A stretch of 44,090 nt of DNA from CAYWTS01 sp964461265. GTDB taxonomy: Bacteria; Bacteroidota; Ignavibacteria; Tepidaquicellales; OLB5. Location of the stretch: contig CAYWTS010000016.1 in NCBI GenBank assembly GCA_964461265.1, forward strand, positions 1 to 44,090, in the 5' to 3' direction. This document shows positions 1 through 8,167 of this stretch, one piece after another. Each line of letters opens with the position of its first letter. Position 1 is the stretch's first letter. A program made the translations under genes and the position numbers. The notes under the pieces were generated by a model. It made no database searches, had not been told where the DNA came from, and saw nothing but the letters and a program-made list of their open reading frames with translations.

Positions 1-61
1 ATTGCCGGTTATTTTCGAAATAATTCTTTAATTCTTCTTTTGAGGGACCTACTGTCGGCAT
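1..61 (-). CDS. N-terminal end of an unidentified protein (cut by window edge)
   Basis: Reading the minus strand from the ATG at 61 gives an open frame of 20 codons to the window edge, beginning MPTVGPSKEELKNYFENNRQ. The charged, helix-like start resembles a normal cytoplasmic protein, but 20 residues do not allow a family assignment. It points away from the window and would lie downstream of the T9SS gene that ends at 134, on the same strand. No Shine-Dalgarno-like sequence precedes it, which is usual for this group. It could be a chance open frame. Confidence 0.4.
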   Translation of the reverse strand, partial: MPTVGPSKEELKNYFENNRQ

Positions 62-72
62 AGTTTAATACT

Positions 73-116
73 ATTCCTGCATCCGCTGCTTTAGCGGGAT
101 AAACTCAGGCAAGAAT
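73..116. repeat. Imperfect palindrome (hairpin) between two minus-strand genes
   Basis: An outer pair ATTCCTGC (73-80) / GCAAGAAT (109-116) encloses an inner pair ATCCGCT (81-87) / AGCGGGAT (93-100). Each pair has one mismatch or bulge. It lies just after the stop of the minus-strand gene at 134. There is no T-run, so it looks more like a short extragenic palindromic repeat than a classical terminator. The AGCGGGAT arm also occurs in the decayed tRNA at 23701. Confidence 0.45.
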
Positions 117-133
117 CTATAATAATTTTAGGG

Positions 134-1405
134 TTATTTAATTAAAGTCATTCTTTTTGTTTCTCTATACTCTGTTGTGGAAAGCTGGTAAAAGTATACA
201 CCGCTCGGGTGTTTTGTTCCATCAAACTCAGTTTCATATATTCCCGGCTTTAATGATTCATTTACAAGCGTTGTTACTTCCTGACCGAGAGTGTTGTAAA
301 TAATAAGCTTCACCCAGCTGCCCTTTTCGAGGGGGGATAATTCATGCGTAATACTAAACCTTATTTTTGTTTTAGGATTGAAAGGGTTCGGATAATTTTG
401 TGAAAGACAAAATTTATCAGGGATACTTGAACATATTTGTTTAACACCTGAAATAGATGAATCATGAAAAATCCAAACTCCGCCGTTCGAACTGCCTGAA
501 CACCCTGCATAAATTTTCCTTTGATAGTTAAGTATCGGAGTTGCTGAATAAGTTAATCCGGCGTTAGTAAAGGTCTGACCCTGGTCAGTCGATTTCCACA
601 CACCGCCATTGCCGCTTGTATAAATATTACCAAGAAATCCGATCGTTATACCCCTCTGTGCACCTCCGGAAATATCAGCACAAGCTATCCACGTTGCTCC
701 TCTATCGGTTGATTTTTTTACAGTATAAGGTGATGTAGTAGAAACAGTAAATAATACGTATGTAGCAGGACTCTGTGTAATAGAATAAACATTCCTGCTG
801 CTATCGGTAAGCAAAAAAGTTAATCCGTAGTCTGTTGAGCGGTAAAATCCGTTGCCTATACCTGTTGCGTTCGATACCCCGGCATATACATAGTTCGAAA
901 ATTGTAAATCAACAAAAATACACACAATCATTGCAGTTGAAATGGCAGTATCGGGGAAAGTAGTGCCATAATCTGTGCTTCTGAAAATACCGCCGTTATT
1001 ACAGCCAACATATATATAACCATTCTTCCCGCATGCTACGGCTTGTGTGTTTTTACCGTTAAAAGTGCTCACTGGAATTGTAATAAAATTAATTCCGTTA
1101 TTAGTAGATTTTAACAAACCATTTGAGTAGTTAGCAACATAAATATTCATAGCCGAATCAACGGCAATACTAAACATAGTAGCCCCGGAAGCACCAACGA
1201 GCACCGTCCAATTTTCACCCGAATCGGTAGAACGGTGCAGCCCGTTACCCGATGAAAGTGTACCCGCATAGATATTACCCTGAATATCTTTCGCCAGAGA
1301 GTAAACCGATTGACCGGGAAGCTTTTGAGTCCATGTTTGAGAGAACAGTATATGAGAATTTTGAAAAAGGAGTACGAAAACGCTAAAACAAATTATTTTT
1401 TTCAT
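134..1405 (-). CDS. Secreted BNR/Ycf48-like beta-propeller protein with T9SS sorting domain
   Basis: A 423-residue exported protein. An N-terminal signal peptide (basic MKK, hydrophobic core, likely cleavage after FSQ near residue 23) is followed by repeated units with the sialidase/BNR signature, for example RSTDSGENW, KSTNNGINF, RSTDYGTTF and KSTDQGQTF, which suggest a beta-propeller. The last ~85 residues are a type A T9SS sorting domain: SQNYPNPFNPKTKIRF, then LGQEVTTLVN, then SGVYFYQL, ending in a basic LIK. Such proteins cross the outer membrane through T9SS and are released or anchored at the surface. The ligand is unknown. A palindromic insert (311-346) encodes part of the sorting-domain linker. 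The gene is divergent from the hypothetical gene at 1589. Confidence 0.85.
   Translation of the reverse strand: MKKIICFSVFVLLFQNSHILFSQTWTQKLPGQSVYSLAKDIQGNIYAGTLSSGNGLHRSTDSGENWTVLVGASGATMFSIAVDSAMNIYVANYSNGLLKSTNNGINFITIPVSTFNGKNTQAVACGKNGYIYVGCNNGGIFRSTDYGTTFPDTAISTAMIVCIFVDLQFSNYVYAGVSNATGIGNGFYRSTDYGLTFLLTDSSRNVYSITQSPATYVLFTVSTTSPYTVKKSTDRGATWIACADISGGAQRGITIGFLGNIYTSGNGGVWKSTDQGQTFTNAGLTYSATPILNYQRKIYAGCSGSSNGGVWIFHDSSISGVKQICSSIPDKFCLSQNYPNPFNPKTKIRFSITHELSPLEKGSWVKLIIYNTLGQEVTTLVNESLKPGIYETEFDGTKHPSGVYFYQLSTTEYRETKRMTLIK
311..346 (-). repeat. GC-rich insert inside the T9SS sorting domain (copy 1)
   Basis: Read on the minus strand, this stretch contains a CCCCCCTCGAAAAGGG core and encodes the linker around SPLEKGSW. 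It sits between the IRFSI strand and the VKLIIYN strand of the sorting domain. In paralogous domains without an insert (12049, 13329, 37529) this linker is only about five residues. It is the shortest and least certain member of the family described at 6376, 9625, 11762 and 41087. Confidence 0.45.
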
Positions 1406-1588
1406 TTTCGTAATATGATTAATTGAACTATCAGGTTAATTCATACTGTTGAAATACTAAGAAAAAATTAATTTAATTTACTCATATAAATTAATCAAAA
1501 TGGTATAAAATTGAAATGCTTTAAATAACTTTGATTTACTTTGAAATATTACAGTATTAGCATTATTTTTGAGAAAAGAATTAAACTT

Positions 1589-2116
1589 ATGAGTGATATA
1601 CAATCTAAACTTGAACAGGTAAAATCAAAAGAGTCATTCCTTGAAAAGATTGCCCGTTTTATACCCGGTTATAAGGGTTATGTTGACAGAGATAATTCAA
1701 GGGAACTTGATACGCTGTTAAGAAACACACTGGCAAAAGCACTTGAAAGCAATAAAGTTAAATTCAAAAATACCATCCTTTCATTATCTCAAAGAGGAAA
1801 ATTATTCGAAACCGATGGTATAGACAAGCTTGAAAAAAAGCTTGATACTTCGGCTGCCAAGTTAAGAGCAGCATCAAGAGGTTTTTCGGGAGCTTTCGAT
1901 GTAGTTAAGGTAAAAGAAGAAAAATTAAACCAGCTTTATGCATTCGATGAAAGCCTTGTCAGCTATATTAATGAAATAGAAGCCAGCTGTACGGAATTAG
2001 AAAACAATGCGAAATCGAATACGGATATTAATGCTGTAAAAGATAAAATTAGCCAGCAGCTTGACGCATTAATTAATAAATTTACAGAAAGGGAAAATCT
2101 TCTTCGTTCACTTTGA
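1589..2116 (+). CDS. Hypothetical helical protein (FIPGYKGY motif)
   Basis: I do not recognise a characterised family. The protein has 175 residues from the ATG at 1589. An upstream in-frame ATG at 1541 would add 16 residues with no export signal, and I judge it less likely. The product is cytoplasmic, charged and mostly helical, with heptad-like stretches toward the C-terminus that suggest a coiled coil. The most distinctive segment is IARFIPGYKGYVDRDNSREL near residues 21-40, resembling a motif seen in uncharacterised bacterial proteins. A TAACTTTG motif at 1526-1533 resembles a Bacteroidota -7 box, but I see no TTG at the expected distance. The next gene starts 49 bp downstream on the same strand, so the two may be co-transcribed. 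Confidence 0.7.
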   Translation: MSDIQSKLEQVKSKESFLEKIARFIPGYKGYVDRDNSRELDTLLRNTLAKALESNKVKFKNTILSLSQRGKLFETDGIDKLEKKLDTSAAKLRAASRGFSGAFDVVKVKEEKLNQLYAFDESLVSYINEIEASCTELENNAKSNTDINAVKDKISQQLDALINKFTERENLLRSL

Positions 2117-2165
2117 TTTTTCCCAAACCGTTTAACTAAACCGGGTCTATGTATTATATAGAGGG

Positions 2166-2498
2166 ATGAAAATTCTAAAAAATATTTTCAACCGATTTGT
2201 TAACTCGCCATATATTGCCGGTAACGACTTCAAAACCAATTTTCTCCTAGCACTTAGCTTTATAACTTTCGTAATAATTGCCATCGATCTTGAAACCGAG
2301 ATGGCAGTAGAACGCGATGAAATCTCTAGTGTTGTTGCTACGCTCGAAGAGTCAATTTCAACAATTCAGCTTGACCATTCAGACCAGAATACGATAAAAC
2401 CACAACCTGCCGGACTGATAGTGCTGGAAGAAAGTTCCTCCTATAATCCGGAATTATACAACTTACCTCACGACCGTTCTCCTCCCGAAAATGAGTGA
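2166..2498 (+). CDS. Small single-pass membrane protein, unknown function
   Basis: A 110-residue protein with no family I recognise. Residues ~25-42 (FLLALSFITFVIIAIDL) form one hydrophobic segment after a basic N-terminus, predicting a membrane anchor. The remaining two thirds is acidic and probably lies outside the cytoplasm, ending in a Pro- and Glu-rich tail. A GAGGG stretch a few bases before the ATG could act as a ribosome binding site. It follows the helical protein at 1589 by 49 bp, and the pair may work together, but nothing in the sequence shows how. Confidence 0.6.
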   Translation: MKILKNIFNRFVNSPYIAGNDFKTNFLLALSFITFVIIAIDLETEMAVERDEISSVVATLEESISTIQLDHSDQNTIKPQPAGLIVLEESSSYNPELYNLPHDRSPPENE

Positions 2499-2645
2499 TT
2501 AATTTATATCATTGTATCAATATACCTGTCTTGGGGCAGTGCTGTATGCTTTTCTGCTCTGGATGTATGAATGTGCTGCAATACTCTCTGTATTAATATA
2601 TAAAGCAGGTATAATTTATTAATCATTTAATATCCCGGCATTACA

Positions 2646-2702
2646 ATTGCCTGAAAGGTAATGGGTTTGCCTTTTGGTCAATTAAATTGCCTTTCGGGCA
2701 AT
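2646..2702. promoter_or_regulatory. Three 17-bp palindromic units at exact 20-bp spacing
   Basis: Three near-identical palindromes start at 2646, 2666 and 2686: ATTGCCTGAAAGGTAAT, TTTGCCTTTTGGTCAAT and ATTGCCTTTCGGGCAAT. Each has the form ATTGCC-N5-GGCAAT. The exact 20-bp period is close to two helical turns, so a dimeric regulator could bind all three on one DNA face. Alternatively they form three tandem RNA hairpins in the leader of the TonB receptor gene that begins 20 bp downstream. The symmetry and spacing are seen directly; the regulatory role is inferred. Confidence 0.6.
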
Positions 2703-2709
2703 ACGGGAA

Positions 2710-2715
2710 AAGGAG
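2710..2715 (+). promoter_or_regulatory. Shine-Dalgarno site of the TonB receptor gene
   Basis: AAGGAG ends 6 bases before the ATG at 2722 and fixes that start. Clear Shine-Dalgarno sites are uncommon in this window; the other strong one precedes the gene at 30234. Confidence 0.6.
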
Positions 2716-2721
2716 AGAAAT

Positions 2722-4860
2722 ATGAAAACCTTTTATTCAATAGTTTTTCTCTTCCTGTGCTTATGGCTATTATACCCTGAGGATATCTATGCCCAGGAGG
2801 ATACTTCCGGTTATGAGACGGAAGAAATTATAGTAACGGGTACAAGAGTAGAGCAAAAACTTATTGATATACCTTTTTCGGTAGAACGGATCGACCAGAA
2901 TGTCTGGAAATCATCCCGAAAAATGTCATTGCTCGATGTTTTGCCGACAGTACCCGGGCTGTTTTTACAGCCAAGGTACGGCAATCATGATGTAAGGGTT
3001 ACGATACGCGGATTCGGAAGCCGCTCGAACAGCGGAATCCGGGGAGTAAGAATATTACTCGATGGTATTCCGGAATCGGAACCTGACGGTCAGACAAGAA
3101 TAGAATGGGTTGATTTTGCCGCACTTGGAAGAATAGAAATAGTGAAAGGTAATTCCTCATCACTATATACAAATGCTCCGGGCGGCGTGATAAACTTTAT
3201 GTCGGACAAATACTTTAACAACTCGTTCGTGTCAACAATAAATGAATTCGGTTCCTACGAAATGAGAAAAAATGGCCTGAAATTCGGAATAAAAACCGGT
3301 AATGCGGTATTTATGACAAATTACAGCTACGAAAACTATAAAGGTTACAGAACACACAGCAGTGAATACCAGCACAGACTGAACATGTTCTTCGAAACAA
3401 ACTTCACAGAGAAATCAAAAATCTCTATCTATGGATACTATGTCAACGGTTTAATTCAGCTTCCGGGCTCTCTGAAACTGGCAGATTATAATAAAAACGA
3501 TACAGCAGCTAACTCGCGTGATTTCGGAAGAAATGCAAGGCGTGAAACGAAGAAAGGCAGAATCGGTGTTACCTTCAACACTGAGTTCGGGGACAAAAAA
3601 ATGTCTCACCTCATAGAAGTAACTGGATACGGCACTATTAAATACTTTAATCGTGTTGCTGCTACCTTCAGGATATTTGACCGTTCGGGGATAGGAAGCT
3701 CTTTCAGGTACATTAACCGTACGAAATTCTTTTTCTTCGATGCAGACAGAATAAACGAATTCTCGGTTGGCGGAGACCTCTTCTTTCAAACCGGTCCTAT
3801 ACAGGAATTCAACCGTGTTGGGTGGGGTGAAAAGGGAGATGAACTGCAAACTCTGACGGATGAAACGATATCGAATGCGGGATTTTATTTCCTGGAAAGA
3901 TTTCCTATTATAAACAAAAGACTTGACCTGCTTATAACCGGCAGATTTGACCGTGTTTATTTTGAAGCAAATAACAACTTGCAAAACGAACTTGACACAG
4001 AACGTGTTTTTCAGAAATTCACTCCAAAAGCTGCCTTAAACTTTAAGATAACGCCGAAGATAGCTATTTATACTTCAATAGGTAAAAGCTTCGATTCTCC
4101 TGCATTCAACGAGATGGATAATTACATTTATACATCGAATCCCGATGTAACAATTAATCCTGATCTGCGGGCACAGCAATCGCTGAACTTTGAAGCAGGC
4201 ATAAAAGGGAATCTTCCTGCACTGAACAGGAAGTTCTTTCAGAATACTTTCTTCGAATTAACCTATTTCAGAAGTGTAATAAGCGATGAAATTGTACCTT
4301 TTGTAATTGAATCGAATGTATATTACCGCAATGCTGCGAAATCGGTAAGGAACGGGATTGAATTCGGCTTAAATACATACCCTATTGATAAGCTGAATTT
4401 TAAAACCGCTTATACATTCTCGGATTTCAAGTATAAGGAATACAAAGCGGGTACCATTGATGCTAACGGCATCCTTACAGAGAAGGATTTCAGCGGAAAG
4501 TATATGGCTTCTATTCCGAAACATTTGTTATCTACCGAAATTTCGTATACTTATCCGTTCGCAAAATATTTCAGTGCTTTTGTAAAATTAAATCACCAGT
4601 ATGTCGGCGAAATGTTTGTTGACGACGCCAATACCGACAGCTTGAAAACTGAAGCATATAATCTTTTCAATGCTCAGGTTGGTTTTAATGTTTATTATAA
4701 AAGCCTGCAAATACTTGCTTACGGCGGAGTAAACAACATTGCCGATAAGAAATATGTTGCCTTTATTAACGCTAACTCAGACAGAGGTGAATTCTACGAA
4801 TCGGGTCCAAGGAGAAACTTCTTTTGCGGAATGACAGTAGGATGGCTTTTTAACAGGTAA
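2722..4860 (+). CDS. TonB-dependent outer membrane receptor
   Basis: A 712-residue outer membrane receptor. The signal peptide (cleavage likely after IYA, residue 24) is followed by a TonB-box-like segment EEIIVTGTR at 34-42, a plug domain to about residue 160 (PTVPGLFLQP, VRVTIRGFGSR, GVRILLDGIPE, APGGVINF) and a C-terminal 22-strand-type barrel that includes the conserved SIGKSFDSPAFNE region. It has no carboxypeptidase-like N-terminal extension, so it resembles siderophore/metal-chelate receptors (FecA/FhuA type) more than SusC. The real substrate cannot be read from sequence. Energy would come from TonB-ExbBD, not present here. It is preceded by the palindrome array at 2646 and ends at a strong terminator, so it is probably a single-gene unit under specific control. 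Confidence 0.9.
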   Translation: MKTFYSIVFLFLCLWLLYPEDIYAQEDTSGYETEEIIVTGTRVEQKLIDIPFSVERIDQNVWKSSRKMSLLDVLPTVPGLFLQPRYGNHDVRVTIRGFGSRSNSGIRGVRILLDGIPESEPDGQTRIEWVDFAALGRIEIVKGNSSSLYTNAPGGVINFMSDKYFNNSFVSTINEFGSYEMRKNGLKFGIKTGNAVFMTNYSYENYKGYRTHSSEYQHRLNMFFETNFTEKSKISIYGYYVNGLIQLPGSLKLADYNKNDTAANSRDFGRNARRETKKGRIGVTFNTEFGDKKMSHLIEVTGYGTIKYFNRVAATFRIFDRSGIGSSFRYINRTKFFFFDADRINEFSVGGDLFFQTGPIQEFNRVGWGEKGDELQTLTDETISNAGFYFLERFPIINKRLDLLITGRFDRVYFEANNNLQNELDTERVFQKFTPKAALNFKITPKIAIYTSIGKSFDSPAFNEMDNYIYTSNPDVTINPDLRAQQSLNFEAGIKGNLPALNRKFFQNTFFELTYFRSVISDEIVPFVIESNVYYRNAAKSVRNGIEFGLNTYPIDKLNFKTAYTFSDFKYKEYKAGTIDANGILTEKDFSGKYMASIPKHLLSTEISYTYPFAKYFSAFVKLNHQYVGEMFVDDANTDSLKTEAYNLFNAQVGFNVYYKSLQILAYGGVNNIADKKYVAFINANSDRGEFYESGPRRNFFCGMTVGWLFNR

Positions 4861-4875
4861 CGTATTACATATTTG

Positions 4876-4910
4876 GATAGGGAATCTTTAAATAAGATTC
4901 CCTATCTTTT
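4876..4910 (+). terminator. Rho-independent terminator of the TonB receptor gene
   Basis: A perfect 13-bp stem, GATAGGGAATCTT (4876-4888) with AAGATTCCCTATC (4894-4906), has a 5-base loop and is followed by TTTT. It lies 15 bp after the stop codon and separates the receptor from the next gene. Confidence 0.9.
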
Positions 4911-4930
4911 AGAAATCTTAAACCATTTAT

Positions 4931-6601
4931 ATGAGATTAATTAAGCTAATATTTTTATTTACACTTTTACAGGTTACTTATTCCCAGCAATTCCGTACAG
5001 TATATTACGGAGGCACAAAGTTATTAATTTACCAAAACTTCCGGATACATCCCTCACCTTTATATAACCAAATTGAACCAACCATAGTACGCCATCCGGT
5101 AAATGAACAAATTCTCTTTGTAAGTTCATTTAATATAAAATCAGGTTCAACCTTCAGAAGCGAAGGTGTGTATTTATCGACCGATGGCGGTTTAAACTGG
5201 TTCGGAAGCGATACTTTAAAAGGAAATCCTATACAAAATCACGGCGGTGATCCCGGTCCGGTAATCGATAAAGACGGAAGGCTGATTGTAACTCACCTGG
5301 GTGGTATTTCACCTGGTATTTTTGCCAATTATTCAACCAATATGGGTTCAACATGGTCTGCAAATACTAACATAACCGTTGACATACAGGATAAAAGTAA
5401 TGCTAATACCAATGATGTTCCGGGTAGTCCTTATTACGGGAGAACATTTGTAGTATGGACTAAATATGAACCGCCGTATCCGGTTGTACTTTCATACACA
5501 TCAGACGGGGGAGCTAACTGGAGTTCATATATCCAGATTAATAACACACCGTCCGGTAAACAAAGCCTCGGCGGGATTACATCTGTAAGTCCTACAGGAG
5601 ATCTATATGCCGCCTGGGCACTTGCTATAACATCTTCACCATTCACCGAAGACTGCATCGGCTTCGGAATATCTACTAACGGCGGTGTGAGCTGGACAGT
5701 ACAGGAATGTGCATACGATGTAAACGGTATAAAATCATCTACACTAGCACCATGGAATATACGTGTTAACGGATATCCAAGTATGGATGTCGATAGAACA
5801 GGGGGTTCCAGGAACGGCTGGATTTATATAGCAGAAGCAGAAAAAAATCTTCCCCCTGCCGGCAGTGATCCCGATATAATATTCCACCGCTCAACAAATG
5901 GCGGACAGTCATGGTCAGCAGGGGTTCGTATTAATCTTGATCCATTAAATAACGGCAAAGTTCAGCTTTTCCCTTCTATCAGGGTTGATGAGGATGGTGG
6001 AGTTAATGTTGTATATTTCGATAACCGCAACGGAACTGATTCTATGGAAGTGTTTATTTCGCGTTCTACAGACGGAGGCGATACATGGTTCGATTTTGTT
6101 GTTAGTGACCATAAATTCCGCCCTAAGGCTGTAACCGGTGCCGGTCAGGGGAACCAGGGTGATAATATAGGTATGACTTCGGGAAACGGAAAACTATACC
6201 CCGTTTGGATGGATAATTCAGCACCTAAAGATACTTTCCAGATATGGTGCACAATAATTGATTATAACTCTCTTCCCGGTGTAAAAAAGATAAATAATGA
6301 AATTCCTGAAAATTTTATTTTATCTCAAAACTATCCTAACCCTTTTAATCCGGTGACAAAAATACGGTTTCAAATTCCCCTCCTGAGAGGTGTGGATGGC
6401 ACCGAAGTCAGCAGACAGGGTGTGTCTTTTAAAATTTTCAACATCCTCGGTCACGAAATCGAAACACTGGTTAACCAAGCATTAAAGCCCGGCACTTATG
6501 AAGCCGAGTGGGACGGGACAAATTTCCCCAGCGGCATTTATTTTTATCAGCTTAAAACAGATAACTATGTTGAAACAAAAAAAATGATTTTACTGCGTTA
6601 A
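4931..6601 (+). CDS. Secreted sialidase/BNR-like protein with T9SS sorting domain
   Basis: A 556-residue exported protein. The signal peptide ends near YSQ (residue ~19). The body has BNR/Asp-box-like turns typical of six-bladed sialidase propellers: STDGGLNWF, TSDGGANWS, STNGGVSWT, STNGGQSWS and STDGGDTWF. The family includes sialidases and photosystem-assembly-like propellers, but I cannot identify a sialidase catalytic set with confidence, so enzymatic activity is unproven. The C-terminal ~90 residues form a T9SS sorting domain (SQNYPNPFNPVTKIRF, LGHEIETLVN, SGIYFYQL). About 15 extra residues in its linker come from the palindromic insert at 6376. It stands alone after the terminator at 4910; the next gene begins 32 bp later. 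Confidence 0.85.
   Translation: MRLIKLIFLFTLLQVTYSQQFRTVYYGGTKLLIYQNFRIHPSPLYNQIEPTIVRHPVNEQILFVSSFNIKSGSTFRSEGVYLSTDGGLNWFGSDTLKGNPIQNHGGDPGPVIDKDGRLIVTHLGGISPGIFANYSTNMGSTWSANTNITVDIQDKSNANTNDVPGSPYYGRTFVVWTKYEPPYPVVLSYTSDGGANWSSYIQINNTPSGKQSLGGITSVSPTGDLYAAWALAITSSPFTEDCIGFGISTNGGVSWTVQECAYDVNGIKSSTLAPWNIRVNGYPSMDVDRTGGSRNGWIYIAEAEKNLPPAGSDPDIIFHRSTNGGQSWSAGVRINLDPLNNGKVQLFPSIRVDEDGGVNVVYFDNRNGTDSMEVFISRSTDGGDTWFDFVVSDHKFRPKAVTGAGQGNQGDNIGMTSGNGKLYPVWMDNSAPKDTFQIWCTIIDYNSLPGVKKINNEIPENFILSQNYPNPFNPVTKIRFQIPLLRGVDGTEVSRQGVSFKIFNILGHEIETLVNQALKPGTYEAEWDGTNFPSGIYFYQLKTDNYVETKKMILLR
6376..6427 (+). repeat. GC-rich palindromic insert inside the T9SS sorting domain (copy 2)
   Basis: The block begins CCCCTCCTGAGAGG and ends GACAGGGTGTGT, and reads in frame as the linker between IRFQI and VSFKIFN. 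The same position carries inserts in the genes at 134, 8168 and 9918. Its beginning and end match the intergenic copy at 41087 and the copy at 9625 more closely than its centre does. Confidence 0.6.
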
Positions 6602-6633
6602 GTATTTGTTAGCTGTTTGAATTCATTTAAAAA

Positions 6634-7497
6634 ATGAATAATTTATACTGCAAACTTGAATCCTGCAATATCTGTCCCCATGAGTGCAATGTTAACCGCT
6701 ATTTATTTTCTGACGGAATATGCCGCACAGGTGCAGAGCTAAGAATTGCTTCCTATGGACCGCATTACGGTGAAGAACCGGAACTGGTTGGGATTTCGGG
6801 TTCGGGAACTATTTTCTTTTCAGGCTGCAACCTGTTGTGCGCGTTTTGCCAGAACTATGATATCAGTCACCAGCTTTATGGTTTTGAAATTAGTAAACAC
6901 CGCCTTGCCGATATTATGATTGAGCTTCAGGATAGAGGATGTTTAAATATCAACCTTGTCACACCTACACACTTTACTATTCAAATTATCGAAACACTTC
7001 ATCTTGCATTAAGCACGGGTCTAAGAATTCCTGTCGTATGGAATTCTAATGCCTACGAAAAAACGGAAACATTAAAGCTGCTGGAAGGACTTGTTGATAT
7101 TTATATGCCCGATATTAAATTTTTCAAAAACGGGACAAGTTACCGTTACACAACTTCACCCGATTACTTCGAAAATGCCTCGAAAGCTGTATTGGAAATG
7201 CACAGACAGGTTGGAGACTTAATAATTAAAAACTCAAGAGCAAAAAGAGGTTTGTTAATACGTCATTTAATAATGCCGGGCATGAAAGATGATTCTTTTA
7301 AGATAATAGATTTTATTGCAGATAAACTGGGAACAGATTCCTACCTGAACCTGATGGAACAATATCATCCTTCATATAAAGCATTAGATTATCCAGAAAT
7401 TGACCGAAGAATTACATTGAAAGAATATAATGATTGTGTTGAATATGCAAAGAAGAAAGGATTTTACAGACCGGAAAATATTTACAGTCACTTTTAG
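6634..7497 (+). CDS. Radical SAM protein, PflX-like (pyruvate formate-lyase activase homologue)
   Basis: A 287-residue cytoplasmic iron-sulfur enzyme. The radical SAM motif CX3CX2C is at C65-C69-C72 (CNLLCAFC) and would bind the 4Fe-4S cluster that cleaves S-adenosylmethionine. A cysteine-rich N-terminus (C6, C11, C14, C18, C30; NICPHECNVNR) is typical of the PflX group (COG1313), relatives of pyruvate formate-lyase activating enzyme whose substrates are mostly unknown. No glycyl-radical enzyme gene lies nearby, so a PFL-activating role is not supported by context. It starts 32 bp after the secreted gene at 4931 but is unrelated to it in function. Length is normal for the family and both ends look complete. 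Confidence 0.85.
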   Translation: MNNLYCKLESCNICPHECNVNRYLFSDGICRTGAELRIASYGPHYGEEPELVGISGSGTIFFSGCNLLCAFCQNYDISHQLYGFEISKHRLADIMIELQDRGCLNINLVTPTHFTIQIIETLHLALSTGLRIPVVWNSNAYEKTETLKLLEGLVDIYMPDIKFFKNGTSYRYTTSPDYFENASKAVLEMHRQVGDLIIKNSRAKRGLLIRHLIMPGMKDDSFKIIDFIADKLGTDSYLNLMEQYHPSYKALDYPEIDRRITLKEYNDCVEYAKKKGFYRPENIYSHF

Positions 7498-7761
7498 GAT
7501 AAAACTTACTAACACTCACTACACCCGTTATAACTTTTCTGTTAATTATCATATTTCCGCAAAACGATTTTTTTGTATAAGAACATTGTTAATTCTAAAA
7601 CAATTTATATTAAACATATTCACTATTTTAAAAAGTTATGTCTAAGATAACCATTTAAGCTAATAATAAATCACTGTTATAGCTATTGATATTTGGTGTA
7701 AATTTAAATATATATGAACGTATATTTAGAATCAGCTTTTAAAAAATTAATAGGGATTGAA

Positions 7762-8112
7762 ATGAAAAATTTAAAATCAATCTTAATTTCTTTTATAATT
7801 CTTTTAGTAATAGTTTGTGGTTTTATAATAAATCCACCATCACAGCAAGAAAAAAAATTTACAAACTGTAACCAATATTTTTGTGTGACACCCGCACAAG
7901 TTACCACAATTTATATTTATCATTATGAAAATGAACAACAAGTTTTAGTAGGATACTGCACTACAGACGAAAATACCGGATGCTGCCCTGACCCATTTTC
8001 ACTTATTGAAAATGATAAATATAATGCTAAACCGGTCTGTCAACCCGGCGTTCAAGGAGTCGATTTTACAGCATGTACGAGCCCCAATATACTTACGTTA
8101 GAATGCCCATAA
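7762..8112 (+). CDS. Small exported cysteine-rich protein, unknown
   Basis: I do not recognise this gene. The ATG at 7762 gives 116 residues with a clear signal peptide or membrane anchor (MKNLKSILISF, hydrophobic to about residue 25). An in-frame ATG at 7714 would place a poor segment ahead of that signal, so I prefer the later start. The mature part has eight cysteines in ~90 residues, including a CC pair, an even number consistent with up to four disulfides in the periplasm or outside the cell. The cysteine in the hydrophobic segment lacks a proper lipobox, since valine precedes it. There is no T9SS domain. The 264 bp between the radical SAM gene and this start holds no gene I can support. 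Confidence 0.6.
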   Translation: MKNLKSILISFIILLVIVCGFIINPPSQQEKKFTNCNQYFCVTPAQVTTIYIYHYENEQQVLVGYCTTDENTGCCPDPFSLIENDKYNAKPVCQPGVQGVDFTACTSPNILTLECP

Positions 8113-8167
8113 TTAATATAATAATAGAATAAGAAGATATATTAAAAAAAATTATTTTGCAGCGGTA

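Noticed and set aside
3451..3984. 177-codon open frame on the minus strand
   Set aside because: It lies wholly antisense to the TonB receptor gene, whose plug and barrel motifs are continuous here. Its translation shows no domain and is a shadow frame.
6634..7497. Pyruvate formate-lyase activating enzyme acting on a glycyl-radical enzyme
   Set aside because: The N-terminal cysteines and overall form fit the PflX group, and no glycyl-radical enzyme gene is present in the window.
7430..7645. 71-codon plus-strand frame after the radical SAM gene
   Set aside because: It overlaps the end of the radical SAM gene in another frame and then runs through AT-rich intergenic DNA, with no recognisable protein character.
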